64,000 bases of DNA from Streptomyces monashensis (GTDB lineage: Bacteria > Actinomycetota > Actinomycetes > Streptomycetales > Streptomycetaceae): contig NZ_MLYO01000009.1 in assembly GCF_001866665.1 (NCBI RefSeq), forward strand, positions 124,001-188,000, given 5' to 3'. Made by a program: the position numbers and the translations under genes. A model generated the notes under the pieces. The model saw only the letters and a list, made by a program, of their open reading frames with translations. It was not told the DNA's origin and searched no databases. How positions within the stretch are numbered: position 1 is the first letter of the stretch; each line of letters begins with the position of its first letter. Shown here in pieces: positions 8,415 through 16,812 of the stretch.

Positions 8415-9902
8415 TTACTGCGGTTTCGCGACGGCGACCGCTTCGGTGACTCGGTCGGCGACCAGCTCGACCCGGCGGGCGATCATCGCGAGTGAGCTGG
8501 TGTAGTAGAGGGATCCGGCCGCGAGCTGTCCCAGCGCGAACACGGGTGAGGACGCGGAACCGTCTGCCGGTACGAGCCGGTTGTCCGCGCTGTCGACGGT
8601 CAGGCCGCCGAAGGGGTTGTACCGTCCCAGGCCGGCGTTGACGACGGACGCGCACAGTGCGGTCGCCGCGCTCGGCGACGGGGCCTTCTCGCGCTTGGCG
8701 GAGTTGATGACCGCGTCCGTCCGGAACGTCTCGTCCCGGCAGACGACGGTGAATGCCTCGCCGTGGGCCCGTACGTCCTGGATGCCGCGACGCAGGCGGA
8801 GTTGCCCGGCCTCGACCGCGCTGAGCAGCTTGTGAGCGGTGGGCATGGGCATCGGGTTGCACAGGCTCTGGAAGATGTGGTGGTAGTCGCGCAGGTAGGT
8901 GTTGCGCTCGGCGTCGGACCACAGTGACCAGACGAGTTCGATCAGGTCGTTCGCCGCAGTGATGAGCAGCGGCTGCCACAGCACCTCGCGCTCGGCCAGC
9001 TCCAGGTGCCGCGCGAGGCGGCCGGCCGGGTCCTCGCGCGGGTCGGCCTCCTTGTCGAGGATGCCGGGATCGATGGCGTGTGCGGCGAGTTCGGCGCGCA
9101 TCAGATCCAGTACCGCCGCGAGCGTCAGTCCCCGCGGGCCGTCGGCCATCCTGCGCACGGCCGCCTCGGTGAGGGCCTCGGCGGTTGTGTCGCGGTGCCG
9201 CTGGCGCACGCCGGGCAGCAGTCCGCGGCGCGACACCATGGTGATCGGCCCGCGGTGCCCCCGATCGAGCAGCGCGGTGACGATGTCCACTGCCGTCAGG
9301 CTGGTCCCGAGCACGGTGACGTGGTCGTCCCTGCCGACCGTCTCCACCGTGATCCACAAGGGGTACGGGTCGTTCACGTACCGGGGATGCCCCGCGAGCC
9401 CGTAGCAATCGACCGGCGCGGCGGTTCCCACGCACAGAGCGGCGCCGTCGTACATCCGCGAGGCGCCGGACGCGGTGGCGATGACGAGCCCCTGCCCTGC
9501 ATGTCCGCGCGTCATCGACACGGCGGTCTCGTGGACCACGTCGATGGACCGGCCGTGATCGGTCCAGGAATCCTTGAGGCGTTCGAAGCATTCGGAGGTG
9601 TAGTCACCGAAGAGCTGCCGGGGCGGGAAAGACCCGAGGCGTGCGTACGCGCGGACTTCCGGGTCCTGGTGATTTCCCAGCCAGCCAAGAAAATGCCTCG
9701 GCTCGCTCCACCGGATCGACATGAATTCCGCCTGCCGGTTCAGGAGCGCCGATCGGGCGTCCGTGCGATAGGCGTTTCCCCGACCGATCTCTTTTGCCGG
9801 TTCGTAGACGGTCAGGTCGATTTCCTGCGTCAGACCGCGGCGGGCAAGTGCGTCGACAAGGCTCACGCCGGTGGCGCCGCCGCCGATTATAGCGAATTTC
9901 AC
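8415..9902 (-). CDS. FAD/NAD(P)-binding oxidoreductase
   Basis: A 495-residue flavoprotein. Residues 1-30 form the FAD Rossmann motif FAIIGGGATGVS. A second nucleotide motif, VLGTSLTAVDIV, lies near residue 205. The layout matches the FAD-NAD(P)-binding protein family related to lysine/ornithine N-hydroxylases, but the substrate is not readable. GTG 9902 is chosen because AGAGGA lies about six bases upstream and the Rossmann fold begins immediately. Readings further upstream have no site. It heads the operon with the ATP-grasp ligase (44-base gap) and EamA exporter, and is preceded by two copies of a palindrome-TTGAC module. Confidence 0.85.
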   Translation of the reverse strand: MKFAIIGGGATGVSLVDALARRGLTQEIDLTVYEPAKEIGRGNAYRTDARSALLNRQAEFMSIRWSEPRHFLGWLGNHQDPEVRAYARLGSFPPRQLFGDYTSECFERLKDSWTDHGRSIDVVHETAVSMTRGHAGQGLVIATASGASRMYDGAALCVGTAAPVDCYGLAGHPRYVNDPYPLWITVETVGRDDHVTVLGTSLTAVDIVTALLDRGHRGPITMVSRRGLLPGVRQRHRDTTAEALTEAAVRRMADGPRGLTLAAVLDLMRAELAAHAIDPGILDKEADPREDPAGRLARHLELAEREVLWQPLLITAANDLIELVWSLWSDAERNTYLRDYHHIFQSLCNPMPMPTAHKLLSAVEAGQLRLRRGIQDVRAHGEAFTVVCRDETFRTDAVINSAKREKAPSPSAATALCASVVNAGLGRYNPFGGLTVDSADNRLVPADGSASSPVFALGQLAAGSLYYTSSLAMIARRVELVADRVTEAVAVAKPQ

Positions 9903-10022
9903 TGCATTCCTCTGACGGGGCCTGGGGATCCTCGTGGGTATCTCCCCGGCTGAAGAACTGCCGCCCAATCTGTGGGAGGGCGGCCATTGACCTCGGAGAA
10001 TGCTGCCGCCATCCGCATCGAT

Positions 10023-10044
10023 CGTCAAGAGGCAAAATAATGCC
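10023..10044 (-). promoter_or_regulatory. Promoter module P2: palindrome plus TTGACG
   Basis: Read on the minus strand, the palindrome GGCATTATTTTGCC (10031-10044) is followed after two bases by TTGACG (10023-10028), a plausible -35. The same arrangement occurs at 10069-10091 and 13676-13698. A bound regulator would sit at about -45 and could contact RNA polymerase. Confidence 0.55.
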
Positions 10045-10068
10045 GCATGAGCCGTCCGTGAACGCCTC

Positions 10069-10091
10069 GGTCAACCGGCAAAAAAATGCCG
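10069..10091 (-). promoter_or_regulatory. Promoter module P1: palindrome plus TTGACC
   Basis: Read on the minus strand, CGGCATTTTTTTGCCG (10076-10091) is followed by TTGACC (10069-10074). This is the second copy of the module upstream of the FAD/ATP-grasp/EamA operon, with its centre 46 bases from the first. Confidence 0.55.
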
Positions 10092-10189
10092 CATCCCGGC
10101 ACTGGGGAGATAGCTGCGGAAGAAGAGTGCCGCAGCACCGTATGCAAGAATCAGCAGACCCCGGAGGCTTGAGGATGTCTCATGTGGTC

Positions 10190-10830
10190 GGTCTGGCGCG
10201 TTTCCTGCAGCAGGTCGGTGCGGCGGCGAGGCCGAGGAAGGCGAGGAAGCGGCTGCCCTTCCGCTCGTATCGGATGGTGAGGCGGCGGCAACCGAGCGGC
10301 CAGGCGGACGACCGCTCGTTCTTCCAGCGGTGCCGGACGAGCCACTCCCTCGACTCGATCCCCGCACGAGAGATTCGCGGGACGAGCCCTGGTCGTCGTC
10401 ACCAGGCCAGATGCTCGGCGAAGAATTACGCTTGTCCGCGCGGAGTCTGACGGGGCGGCGCCCCCGCGGCACACGGCGGGAGTGGACGACCGGTACTCCG
10501 CGGATCAGCGGCTTGAGGGCCACGCCGGCGTGCGTGTTCGCGGCGCAGACAGCGACTCTCGGAGGGATGCCGTGGACCTCGGACGGAACATGTGCTTGCT
10601 GCCCGTCTCGCCGCGATCGTCCGGGTTCGGCCCCGGTCGGCGCGCCCCCTCTCGGCCCGGACACCGAACGTCTTGGGCAGATGCAGCCCGCAGCACCCGC
10701 TGGTCAGCACATACACGAACGCTGTGCACACGGTCCGCTCGTCACATGGGGCAGTCCTGCGGCCGTGGACGGGAGTTGTACGACGGCAGCAATGCAGCGA
10801 CCAGAGCCCACAGATCATCAGGAGCCGGCC
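10190..10830 (-). pseudogene. IS5-family transposase remnant, frameshifted and internally deleted
   Basis: Minus-strand translation in shifting frames recovers ordered pieces of a common Streptomyces IS5-type transposase. An N-terminal piece has YVLTSGC and LPKTFGV (about 10700-10760). Then follow a DRGETGSK piece, CAANTHAGVALKPL, RPVRLRADK, and a C-terminal piece RHRWKNERSSAW to RRLTIRYERKG (about 10190-10340). At least two frame changes and a missing block of about 60 residues after the TFGV motif show it is dead. No intact terminal repeats were found. It separates the FAD/ATP-grasp operon from the XRE regulator. Confidence 0.75.
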
Positions 10831-10913
10831 GTGGGGCGGGATCGACACCGGCAGGCGGCAAGGATGCCGGAGCTCACCGCATCACCACGCGAGACATCAC
10901 CTTGCTCGCGGAA

Positions 10914-11741
10914 TCACTTCCGAGGCGATCCCGTCTGCGCCGTCAGTACGGCTCCTGTGTCCGGTATGAGGGCCACGGTGCGGATACCGGACACGTAGGC
11001 GGGCAGCAGGACCTGTGCGGTGACGGTGACGCACTGATCCGAGATCCACGGGAGCCGCAGACTGAACCGGTGCCCTTGGCGGTAGGCGACGACCTGCGTC
11101 TCCTGGTCCCACAGCCGGCGGCACTCCGGAACGGCGAGGATCTCGTCGAGCAGGCGCCGCACTTCCGCGTCGTCGTACCGGCTCAGCACGGTGAAGCGCA
11201 GCTGGGCCAGGTACATCTGGGCGTTGTGACGCCAGTCCACCAGCTGCTCACGGGCTTCGGCGGTGGTCAGGGCCCAGCGCAGGACGTTGGGCGAGGGTGC
11301 GCGGAACCACGGGAACCACTCGCCCGCCATCGCGTTGTGAGCGATGACGTTCCACGCGCGGTCGGCCAGGTACATGGGGAACGGCTCGGCGTTCTCCACC
11401 AGCCGTTTGGCCGCGTCCAGCGCTTCGCCTGTGTCCGCCTGCGGCTCCGGCTCGCCGCCCAGCGCGTGGGCGTACAGCGCCATCTGCTCATCGGGCCCGA
11501 GCACGAGTGCGGTGGCGAGCTGGCCGAGCCGCTCCCCGGGCAGCGGTACGGGATCGCCGTTCTCCAGATTGCGGTACCAGCGCTCGCTCACCCGCATGCG
11601 CCTGGCGACCTCCCTCTGGGAGATCGGCTTGCCGCGCCCCAGCTTGGCGCCGGCCGAGGCTCGCCACGCCCGCAGAAAGACCTGAAGCGTCATGGGGACC
11701 GAACGCGGGTCCATCTCACTCTCAAGACCGACCAGTTGCAC
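10914..11741 (-). CDS. XRE-family regulator with MmyB-type ligand-binding domain
   Basis: A 275-residue transcription factor. The helix-turn-helix lies at about residues 35-90 (SQREVARRMRVSERWYRNLE). The rest matches the MmyB-like domain of actinobacterial XRE proteins, with AWNVIAHNAMAGEWFPWF and ALTTAEAREQLVDWRHNA. This domain is thought to bind a small, possibly fatty-acid-like ligand. The GTG start has GGAGGAG upstream. It sits between two transcription units carrying the same palindrome-TTGAC module, so it is the obvious candidate regulator, although binding is unproven. A GGTGA-N6-TCACC palindrome lies 120 bases upstream. Confidence 0.88.
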   Translation of the reverse strand: MQLVGLESEMDPRSVPMTLQVFLRAWRASAGAKLGRGKPISQREVARRMRVSERWYRNLENGDPVPLPGERLGQLATALVLGPDEQMALYAHALGGEPEPQADTGEALDAAKRLVENAEPFPMYLADRAWNVIAHNAMAGEWFPWFRAPSPNVLRWALTTAEAREQLVDWRHNAQMYLAQLRFTVLSRYDDAEVRRLLDEILAVPECRRLWDQETQVVAYRQGHRFSLRLPWISDQCVTVTAQVLLPAYVSGIRTVALIPDTGAVLTAQTGSPRK

Positions 11742-12025
11742 GGAAAGCTTCTCCTCCAGCGTTCTCAGCAGCGAAGCGAACTCGTCACCTCACAGACTCC
11801 CTGCACTGATCATTTTCCCTTCGGCGTCTGGCTGGTTTGTTCGTTTCATGGCCGGAATCGGGTGATTGTTGTCACCTCCGAGAGCGGTCACAGCCTGAAG
11901 TGTGCAGAAAATGGCTGTTGGGGCATTTCTGTGGCTTGATCTGCCGAGTTGCACCGTGCCCTGGGCGCCGCGGCCACGTCTCGTCGGCGCCGCAGGTATC
12001 GCGAGTGCGGCAGCAAAGCACGCAA
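11742..12025. other. Intergenic region upstream of the XRE regulator
   Basis: No convincing gene. It contains the inverted repeat GGTGATTGTTGTCACC (11861-11876, five-base arms, six-base spacer), which could be an operator for the regulator's own promoter. The spacing matches the palindromes at 10031, 10076 and 13683 but the arms differ. Confidence 0.4.
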
Positions 12026-12066
12026 CCGCCTGCGGCGTACCGACGGGAGCGGCACGCCACAGGCGG
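12026..12066 (-). terminator. Terminator of the amino-acid permease gene
   Basis: Inverted repeat of 13 bases (12026-12038 with 12054-12066, one mismatch), starting 13 bases beyond the permease stop on the minus strand. Confidence 0.7.
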
Positions 12067-12079
12067 TCACAGGACGGGG

Positions 12080-13534
12080 TCAGACGTCCTCGGCGGTGGC
12101 GGCAGTGGTTGCCGGGGTGCGCGTGCGTCGCGCTGCATACCCCGCCACCAGCAGGATGATCCACACCCCGATCACATACAGGGACACCCGGGTATCCGCG
12201 TGCCACGCGATCAGGACGGTGACGAAGGCGAAGCCCGCGAGGGCCAGCCAGTTGGAGTACGGTGCGCCGGGCATGCGGTACGGCGACGCCGCGGCACGTC
12301 CCTCGCGCACTGCCTCGCGGTAGCGCAGGTGCGTCACGAGGATGATGCTCCAGACCAGGATGGCGCCACCCGTGGAGACGCTGGTGATGTACGTGAAGGC
12401 GTGTTCCGGGTCGATCGCGTTGATCGCGACTCCACCGGCCATGACCAGTGCCGACACGAACAGGGCGGTCCTCGGCACGCCCTTGTCCGTGAGCCGGGCC
12501 AACGACGTGGGGCCGTCTCCGTTGAGGCCCGCGGTCCGCAGCATGCGGGCCGTCGCGTAGAGGCCGCCCGCGTTGCAGGAGGACAGCGCGGAGGTGAGGA
12601 CGACGAAGTTGACGATGCCGGCCGCCGCGGGGATGCCGATCTTCGTGAAGGCAGCGACGAACGGGCTCGTACCGGGGTGGAATTCACTCCAGCTGACGAC
12701 GGACAGGATGACGACGAGAGCGCCGATGTAGAACAGTCCGAAGCGCAGGGGCAGGGTGTTGATCGCGCGCGGGATGTTCTTCTCCGGATCCTTGGTCTCT
12801 CCCGCCGTGACGCCCACCAGTTCCACGCCGAGATAGGCGAAGAGCACGATCTGCAGAGTCATGAGGGAGTTCCACACGCCGTGCGGTGCGAGGCCGCCGT
12901 CAGCCCACAGGTGGGTCACGGACGCGGTCCGACCGGCGTCGCCGAAGCCCAGGACGAGGACACCGAGGCCGACAAGGATCACGCCGAGGATGGCAGTCAC
13001 CTTGACCATGGCGAACCAGAACTCCAGCTCACCGAAGATCTTGACCGAGATGAGGTTGGCGCAGGTGAGCACCACCAGCGCGATCAGGGCCGTTTTCCAC
13101 TGGTCGAAGCCGGGATACCAGTAGCGGACGAACTGGCCGGCCGCGGTGATCTCCGCCATGCCGGTGGTCACCCACATGATCCAATATGTCCAGGTGGTGG
13201 CGTAGCCCCAGAACGGCCCGAGGAACTCCCGTGCATAGTCGGCGAAACTCCCGGATGCCGGGCGGTACATGAGCAGCTCGCCCAGGGCGCGGACGACCAG
13301 GAACACCACGGCGCCCGCCAAGGCATACCAGATGAGGAGGCTCGGGCCTGCCTCGGCGATGGCCGTTCCGGCGCCCAGGAAGAGTCCCGTTCCGATGGTT
13401 CCGCCGATGGCGATCATCTGGGTCTGTCGCGTGCCGAGCCTTCGCCGGTATTCGCTCTGTTCTTCGCCGGGCCGGGTCCGCGGCTCGGGCTCTTCGGCGG
13501 AGTCGATGGCACCACCGGAGTTCAGTTTTCTCAA
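12080..13534 (-). CDS. Amino-acid permease (APC superfamily, AAT type)
   Basis: A 484-residue membrane transporter with about 12 hydrophobic helices. The N-terminal signature MIAIGGTIGTGLFLGAG is typical of proton-coupled amino-acid permeases of the CycA/AnsP/ProY group. GETKDPEKNIPRA in the middle is the conserved cytoplasmic loop. It should import a neutral or polar amino acid; which one is unclear. The start is TTG with GAGG five bases upstream. Its promoter carries the same palindrome-TTGAC module as the FAD/ATP-grasp operon, suggesting that it feeds that pathway or is controlled by the same signal. Confidence 0.9.
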   Translation of the reverse strand: MRKLNSGGAIDSAEEPEPRTRPGEEQSEYRRRLGTRQTQMIAIGGTIGTGLFLGAGTAIAEAGPSLLIWYALAGAVVFLVVRALGELLMYRPASGSFADYAREFLGPFWGYATTWTYWIMWVTTGMAEITAAGQFVRYWYPGFDQWKTALIALVVLTCANLISVKIFGELEFWFAMVKVTAILGVILVGLGVLVLGFGDAGRTASVTHLWADGGLAPHGVWNSLMTLQIVLFAYLGVELVGVTAGETKDPEKNIPRAINTLPLRFGLFYIGALVVILSVVSWSEFHPGTSPFVAAFTKIGIPAAAGIVNFVVLTSALSSCNAGGLYATARMLRTAGLNGDGPTSLARLTDKGVPRTALFVSALVMAGGVAINAIDPEHAFTYITSVSTGGAILVWSIILVTHLRYREAVREGRAAASPYRMPGAPYSNWLALAGFAFVTVLIAWHADTRVSLYVIGVWIILLVAGYAARRTRTPATTAATAEDV

Positions 13535-14142
13535 AGTAGCCTCACACAGAAACAGCGAGAGAGCCTCGTGAGCTCCTCGCTGTCGAAATATGCAACCGGG
13601 AGGACCACGGCCTCACGGGTTTCGGACGCACGGAAGATTCCGCCGGTGGAAAGGATCTTTCCGATGCGGTCCGAGTGTCAACCGGCAATAATTTGCCGAT
13701 GGTTCGACCTGCCGGCCGCCAGACTCGATCGTGGTTTCTTAGGTGTCTCGCGGAAGAAGCCATGGATGTGAAGGTTCGGCGGTCGCGCTTCTTCACGGAG
13801 CGGGCCTCGCTCGGCGTGGTGGCCGAGTGCCACGATCCGGATCCGGGCCCCACGATGATCGGACGCAGGTTGATCACCGACCCGACTTGTGTATAGCGTC
13901 TTGCCATTCAGTCACTCACGACCTGTGGGAGCGACGGCGAGCCGCATCGGCAAAGAAGCTGAGTTGTCCCGCAGGCAGACGTCGAGGTGACAAGGGTCCC
14001 GGTCATGGACGCCCTGACTTTCCCGATCCGGCATGAGCGGCGCACTCCTGCGTCCCGCATTCCGCGAAACAGCAGATTTCACGGAACATGTGTGCGTGTT
14101 TCAGGGACGGCCCGCCAAGTACTATCGAAAGGCCAGCAATAA
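13535..14142. other. Divergent regulatory region between permease and ten-gene cluster
   Basis: About 600 bases. It holds the permease promoter module (13676-13698), an imperfect palindrome GGAAAGGATCTTTCC (13648-13662) near its start site, and a possible plus-strand promoter TTGATC-N16-TATAGC (from about 13870). A short plus-strand frame ending at 13896 looks mildly protein-like, but I do not recognise it and do not call it. Confidence 0.45.
13676..13698 (-). promoter_or_regulatory. Promoter module P3 of the amino-acid permease
   Basis: Read on the minus strand, CGGCAAATTATTGCCG (13683-13698, a 16-base imperfect palindrome) is followed after one further G by TTGACA (13676-13681). A 17-base spacer then leads to AGATCC. 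The flank shares the string TCAACCGGCAA (plus strand) with module P1 at 10071, so the two are clearly related elements. Confidence 0.6.
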
Positions 14143-14148
14143 ATGCTG
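14134..14148 (+). promoter_or_regulatory. Palindrome over the start codon of the first cluster gene
   Basis: CAGCAATAAATGCTG has five-base arms around a five-base AT-rich centre and covers the ATG at 14143. It could be an operator or an mRNA hairpin masking the start. It loosely resembles the GGCAA...TTGCC palindromes upstream of the permease. Confidence 0.35.
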
Positions 14149-15435
14149 ATCAAGTCCGTGGAGATCACGCCCATCGCCGTGCAGGACCCACCTCTGCTGA
14201 ACTCGGAGGGAGTTCATCAGACGCACGCACTGCGATCGGTCATCCGGCTGCACACGGACGAGGGGCTGACCGGTCTCGGTGAGACCTACGGAGACGACCA
14301 GATGCTGGTCTGGCTGCGTGCAGTGGCCCAGAAGCTGCCGGGCACCGACCCGTTCGCGACCAACGTCCTGCGGGCGACCGTCGCCGAGGCCATGGACGCA
14401 CTGGCCGGTGACAGCAGCAACGAGGTCCCCGTGGGCGCCGGGTATCCGATGGCCGGCGCCGCGTCGAGCAAGACCAAGGCGGCCGTCTTCTCGGCCTTCG
14501 AGGTGGCTTGCCTCGACATTCAGGGAAAGGCCCTCGGACGCCCGCTGCACGAGCTGCTCGGCGGAAAGGTCCGCGACTCCGTCCCGTACAGTGCGTACCT
14601 CTTCTACAAGTGGGCCGAGCACCCGAACGCTCCCTACGCGCCCGACAGCTGGGGGGAGGCCCTCACGCCCGACGCGATGGTGGCGCAGGCGCGGCGCATG
14701 GTCGACGCGTACGGTTTCACCTCCCTGAAGCTGAAGGGCGGCGTGCTGCGGCCCGGCCAGGAGATCGACACGGTCCTGGCGTTGCGTGACGCGTTCCCCG
14801 ACCATCCGATCCGTATCGACCCGAACGCCGCCTGGACCGTCGACGTGGCGGTCCAGGTCGGTCAGAAGCTCGAAGGCGTCGTGGAATACCTGGAGGACCC
14901 GGTCGGCGGCACCCCCGCCATGGCCGAGGTCGCCCGCAGGGTCTCCATGCCCCTGGCGACCAACATGTGCGTGACCGCCTTCGAGGACATCCCGGAGGCC
15001 GTGCGCGAGGGGGCGCCGCAGGTGATCCTCTCGGATCACCACTTCTGGGGCGGCATGCGCCAGTCGCAGGTGCTCGACGGGATCTGCGAGACCTTCGGCC
15101 TGTCGCTTTCGATGCACTCCAACACCCACTTGGGGATCAGCCTGGCCGCGATGACGCACTTCGGCGCCGTCTCCCGCAGCCTCGCCTACTCGTGTGACAC
15201 GCACACGCCGTGGCAGACCGAGGACATCATCGTGCCCGGCACGCTGGGCTTCGACCAGGGCGCGGTCCGGGTGCCCGACGGTGCCGGTCTCGGCGTGGAA
15301 CTGGACGAGGACGCGGTCGCGCGGTTGCACGAGCAGTGGGTGAAGTGCGGCGTCCGCACCCGTGACGACGTGACCCCGATGCGGGCCGTGGACCCCGAAT
15401 GGACGGGCGCGACGCCGCGGTTCACCAGTCTCTGA
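14143..15435 (+). CDS. Enolase-superfamily dehydratase (glucarate-dehydratase-like)
   Basis: A 430-residue enzyme of the mandelate racemase/glucarate dehydratase branch. These enzymes abstract a proton alpha to a carboxylate and usually dehydrate an acid sugar. The catalytic KxK is LKLKG (Lys196/Lys198). Mg ligands are Asp226 (RIDPN), Glu251 (YLEDP) and Asn274 (ATNM). The Asp-His dyad region is SDHHFWGG (298-299) and MHSNTHLG (His325). All key residues are present, so it should be active on a uronic/aldaric-type acid. The ATG follows a weak GAAAGG. It is the first gene of the ten-gene cluster, with a 200-base gap to the next gene. Confidence 0.88.
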   Translation: MLIKSVEITPIAVQDPPLLNSEGVHQTHALRSVIRLHTDEGLTGLGETYGDDQMLVWLRAVAQKLPGTDPFATNVLRATVAEAMDALAGDSSNEVPVGAGYPMAGAASSKTKAAVFSAFEVACLDIQGKALGRPLHELLGGKVRDSVPYSAYLFYKWAEHPNAPYAPDSWGEALTPDAMVAQARRMVDAYGFTSLKLKGGVLRPGQEIDTVLALRDAFPDHPIRIDPNAAWTVDVAVQVGQKLEGVVEYLEDPVGGTPAMAEVARRVSMPLATNMCVTAFEDIPEAVREGAPQVILSDHHFWGGMRQSQVLDGICETFGLSLSMHSNTHLGISLAAMTHFGAVSRSLAYSCDTHTPWQTEDIIVPGTLGFDQGAVRVPDGAGLGVELDEDAVARLHEQWVKCGVRTRDDVTPMRAVDPEWTGATPRFTSL

Positions 15436-15635
15436 ACAGCCGGCGGCAACGGGGCGGGGACGATCGTGGCCGAGTCCCCGCCCCGCCGGTCGAGTTGGGC
15501 CACGGTGGCCGGCCTGCCCGGCCGTCCCGCAAGTCACACCTCCGCGGAGTCCTACCGTCGCGTCACCGGCCCCGAGTGCGCAGCACGCAGGGAACGTTGC
15601 CGCGGGGGTGTCGTGCAGCAGAGAGTTGACTGAGA

Positions 15636-16748
15636 ATGCGTGTTACCGAGTCGATCGCGGACTTCTCCCCTGAAGAGCTGGACGAACTGACCGCCGACTG
15701 CCTCTTCGGAAAGCAGTACCTCTCCTTCGTGGAGGAGGAGCACGGCTCACGTGCGCGGGTGCTCTACTTCTACGAGCGCGACTGCGCGGACGGAAACAGA
15801 CTGACGGCGTTCGCTCCCGCATACGTCTACCGCGAACCCATCCCGCTCACCTTCCGCCTCGGTGACTTCGCCGGAGGCGGAGATGCGGGCCCCTTCGGCC
15901 GCTGGGCCTCCCACCTGGCTCTCGGGGTCCCCGTGAGGCTGCGCTCGCGCGTCTTCACCCAGGATCCGACGGCGACTCGCGACTTCCTCGAACAGATCAC
16001 GGAGTGGGCCGGGCAGACAGGCCTCGCCGCGGTCGTGCTGCCGTTCGTCCTGGGCTCGGACGCAGCCTTGCGCGCGGGCCTGGCCGCGGCCGGTTTCGCC
16101 TCGGCCTTCTACGAAGGCGACTTCTACCTGGACGTATCCGGCGGCGACATCGAGGAGTTCCTCACCTCCGCCCTGGCGCGGGGGCCGCGCAAGCGGTTCA
16201 AGAACGACATCAACCACTTTCTCAGCAGCGGCCTCACCGTGTGCGACATCGCTGAACTGGGCCCGGACGCCACCGTGCTCGCCGATCAGCACCGCGCGCT
16301 GATGGAGCGTTACAACCGGCCGGCTGTCGAGTTCACGCAGGAGTCCTTCGAGCGTTTCGAGCGGCTGGTGGCCGACCGTCGCTTCATCGGCGTGCGCTCC
16401 GGCGACGACCTGATCGGCTATTCCATGAGCTTGTACGGACACGGCACGATGCACGTCCTGCGCTACGGCCGCAACGACGAAGTCCAGGACGACTCCCGCA
16501 TCTACATCAACGTGGGTTACGTCGAGCCCATCAAGCGGGCCATCGAACTCGGTTGCGGACGCGTCCACTGGGGCAAGTCGGCCCACCGGGTCAAGACCCT
16601 GCGCGGCTGCCGGCACGAGGACGGCATTGTCTATGCCCGCTTCTTGGACAAGCGCGTGCACCGTGACCTGTCGGACGTCTTCTCCCGCCTGGACGTCGCC
16701 AACCGCGAGCGCTTCCAGGCGCTCACCAGCGGCGCCGAGCCGTCCTGA
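15636..16748 (+). CDS. FemAB/GNAT-like N-acyltransferase
   Basis: A 370-residue protein with the two-lobed arrangement of peptidoglycan-type FemAB/BioF2-like N-acyltransferases. The region RGPRKRFKNDINHF (about 184-197) and the C-terminal lobe with GYSMSLYG, YINVGYVEPIKRAIELG and RVHWGKSAHRVKTLRGC fit this superfamily. Members add an acyl or aminoacyl group to an amine, using acyl-CoA or aminoacyl-tRNA. The donor here cannot be read. In this cluster it is the likely step that acylates the amino group introduced by the DegT proteins. Family placement is fairly safe; substrate is unknown. Confidence 0.7.
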   Translation: MRVTESIADFSPEELDELTADCLFGKQYLSFVEEEHGSRARVLYFYERDCADGNRLTAFAPAYVYREPIPLTFRLGDFAGGGDAGPFGRWASHLALGVPVRLRSRVFTQDPTATRDFLEQITEWAGQTGLAAVVLPFVLGSDAALRAGLAAAGFASAFYEGDFYLDVSGGDIEEFLTSALARGPRKRFKNDINHFLSSGLTVCDIAELGPDATVLADQHRALMERYNRPAVEFTQESFERFERLVADRRFIGVRSGDDLIGYSMSLYGHGTMHVLRYGRNDEVQDDSRIYINVGYVEPIKRAIELGCGRVHWGKSAHRVKTLRGCRHEDGIVYARFLDKRVHRDLSDVFSRLDVANRERFQALTSGAEPS

Positions 16749-16812
16749 CCCGCGCACCTTCGCCCTCACCACGTTACGCACCCATCCCGCATCGTTTTCA
16801 TCAGGGGAGAAC

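Noticed and set aside
8371..9591. Upstream extension of the ATP-grasp frame
   Set aside because: It reads the FAD oxidoreductase gene out of frame; the ATP-grasp family N-terminus begins at 8370.
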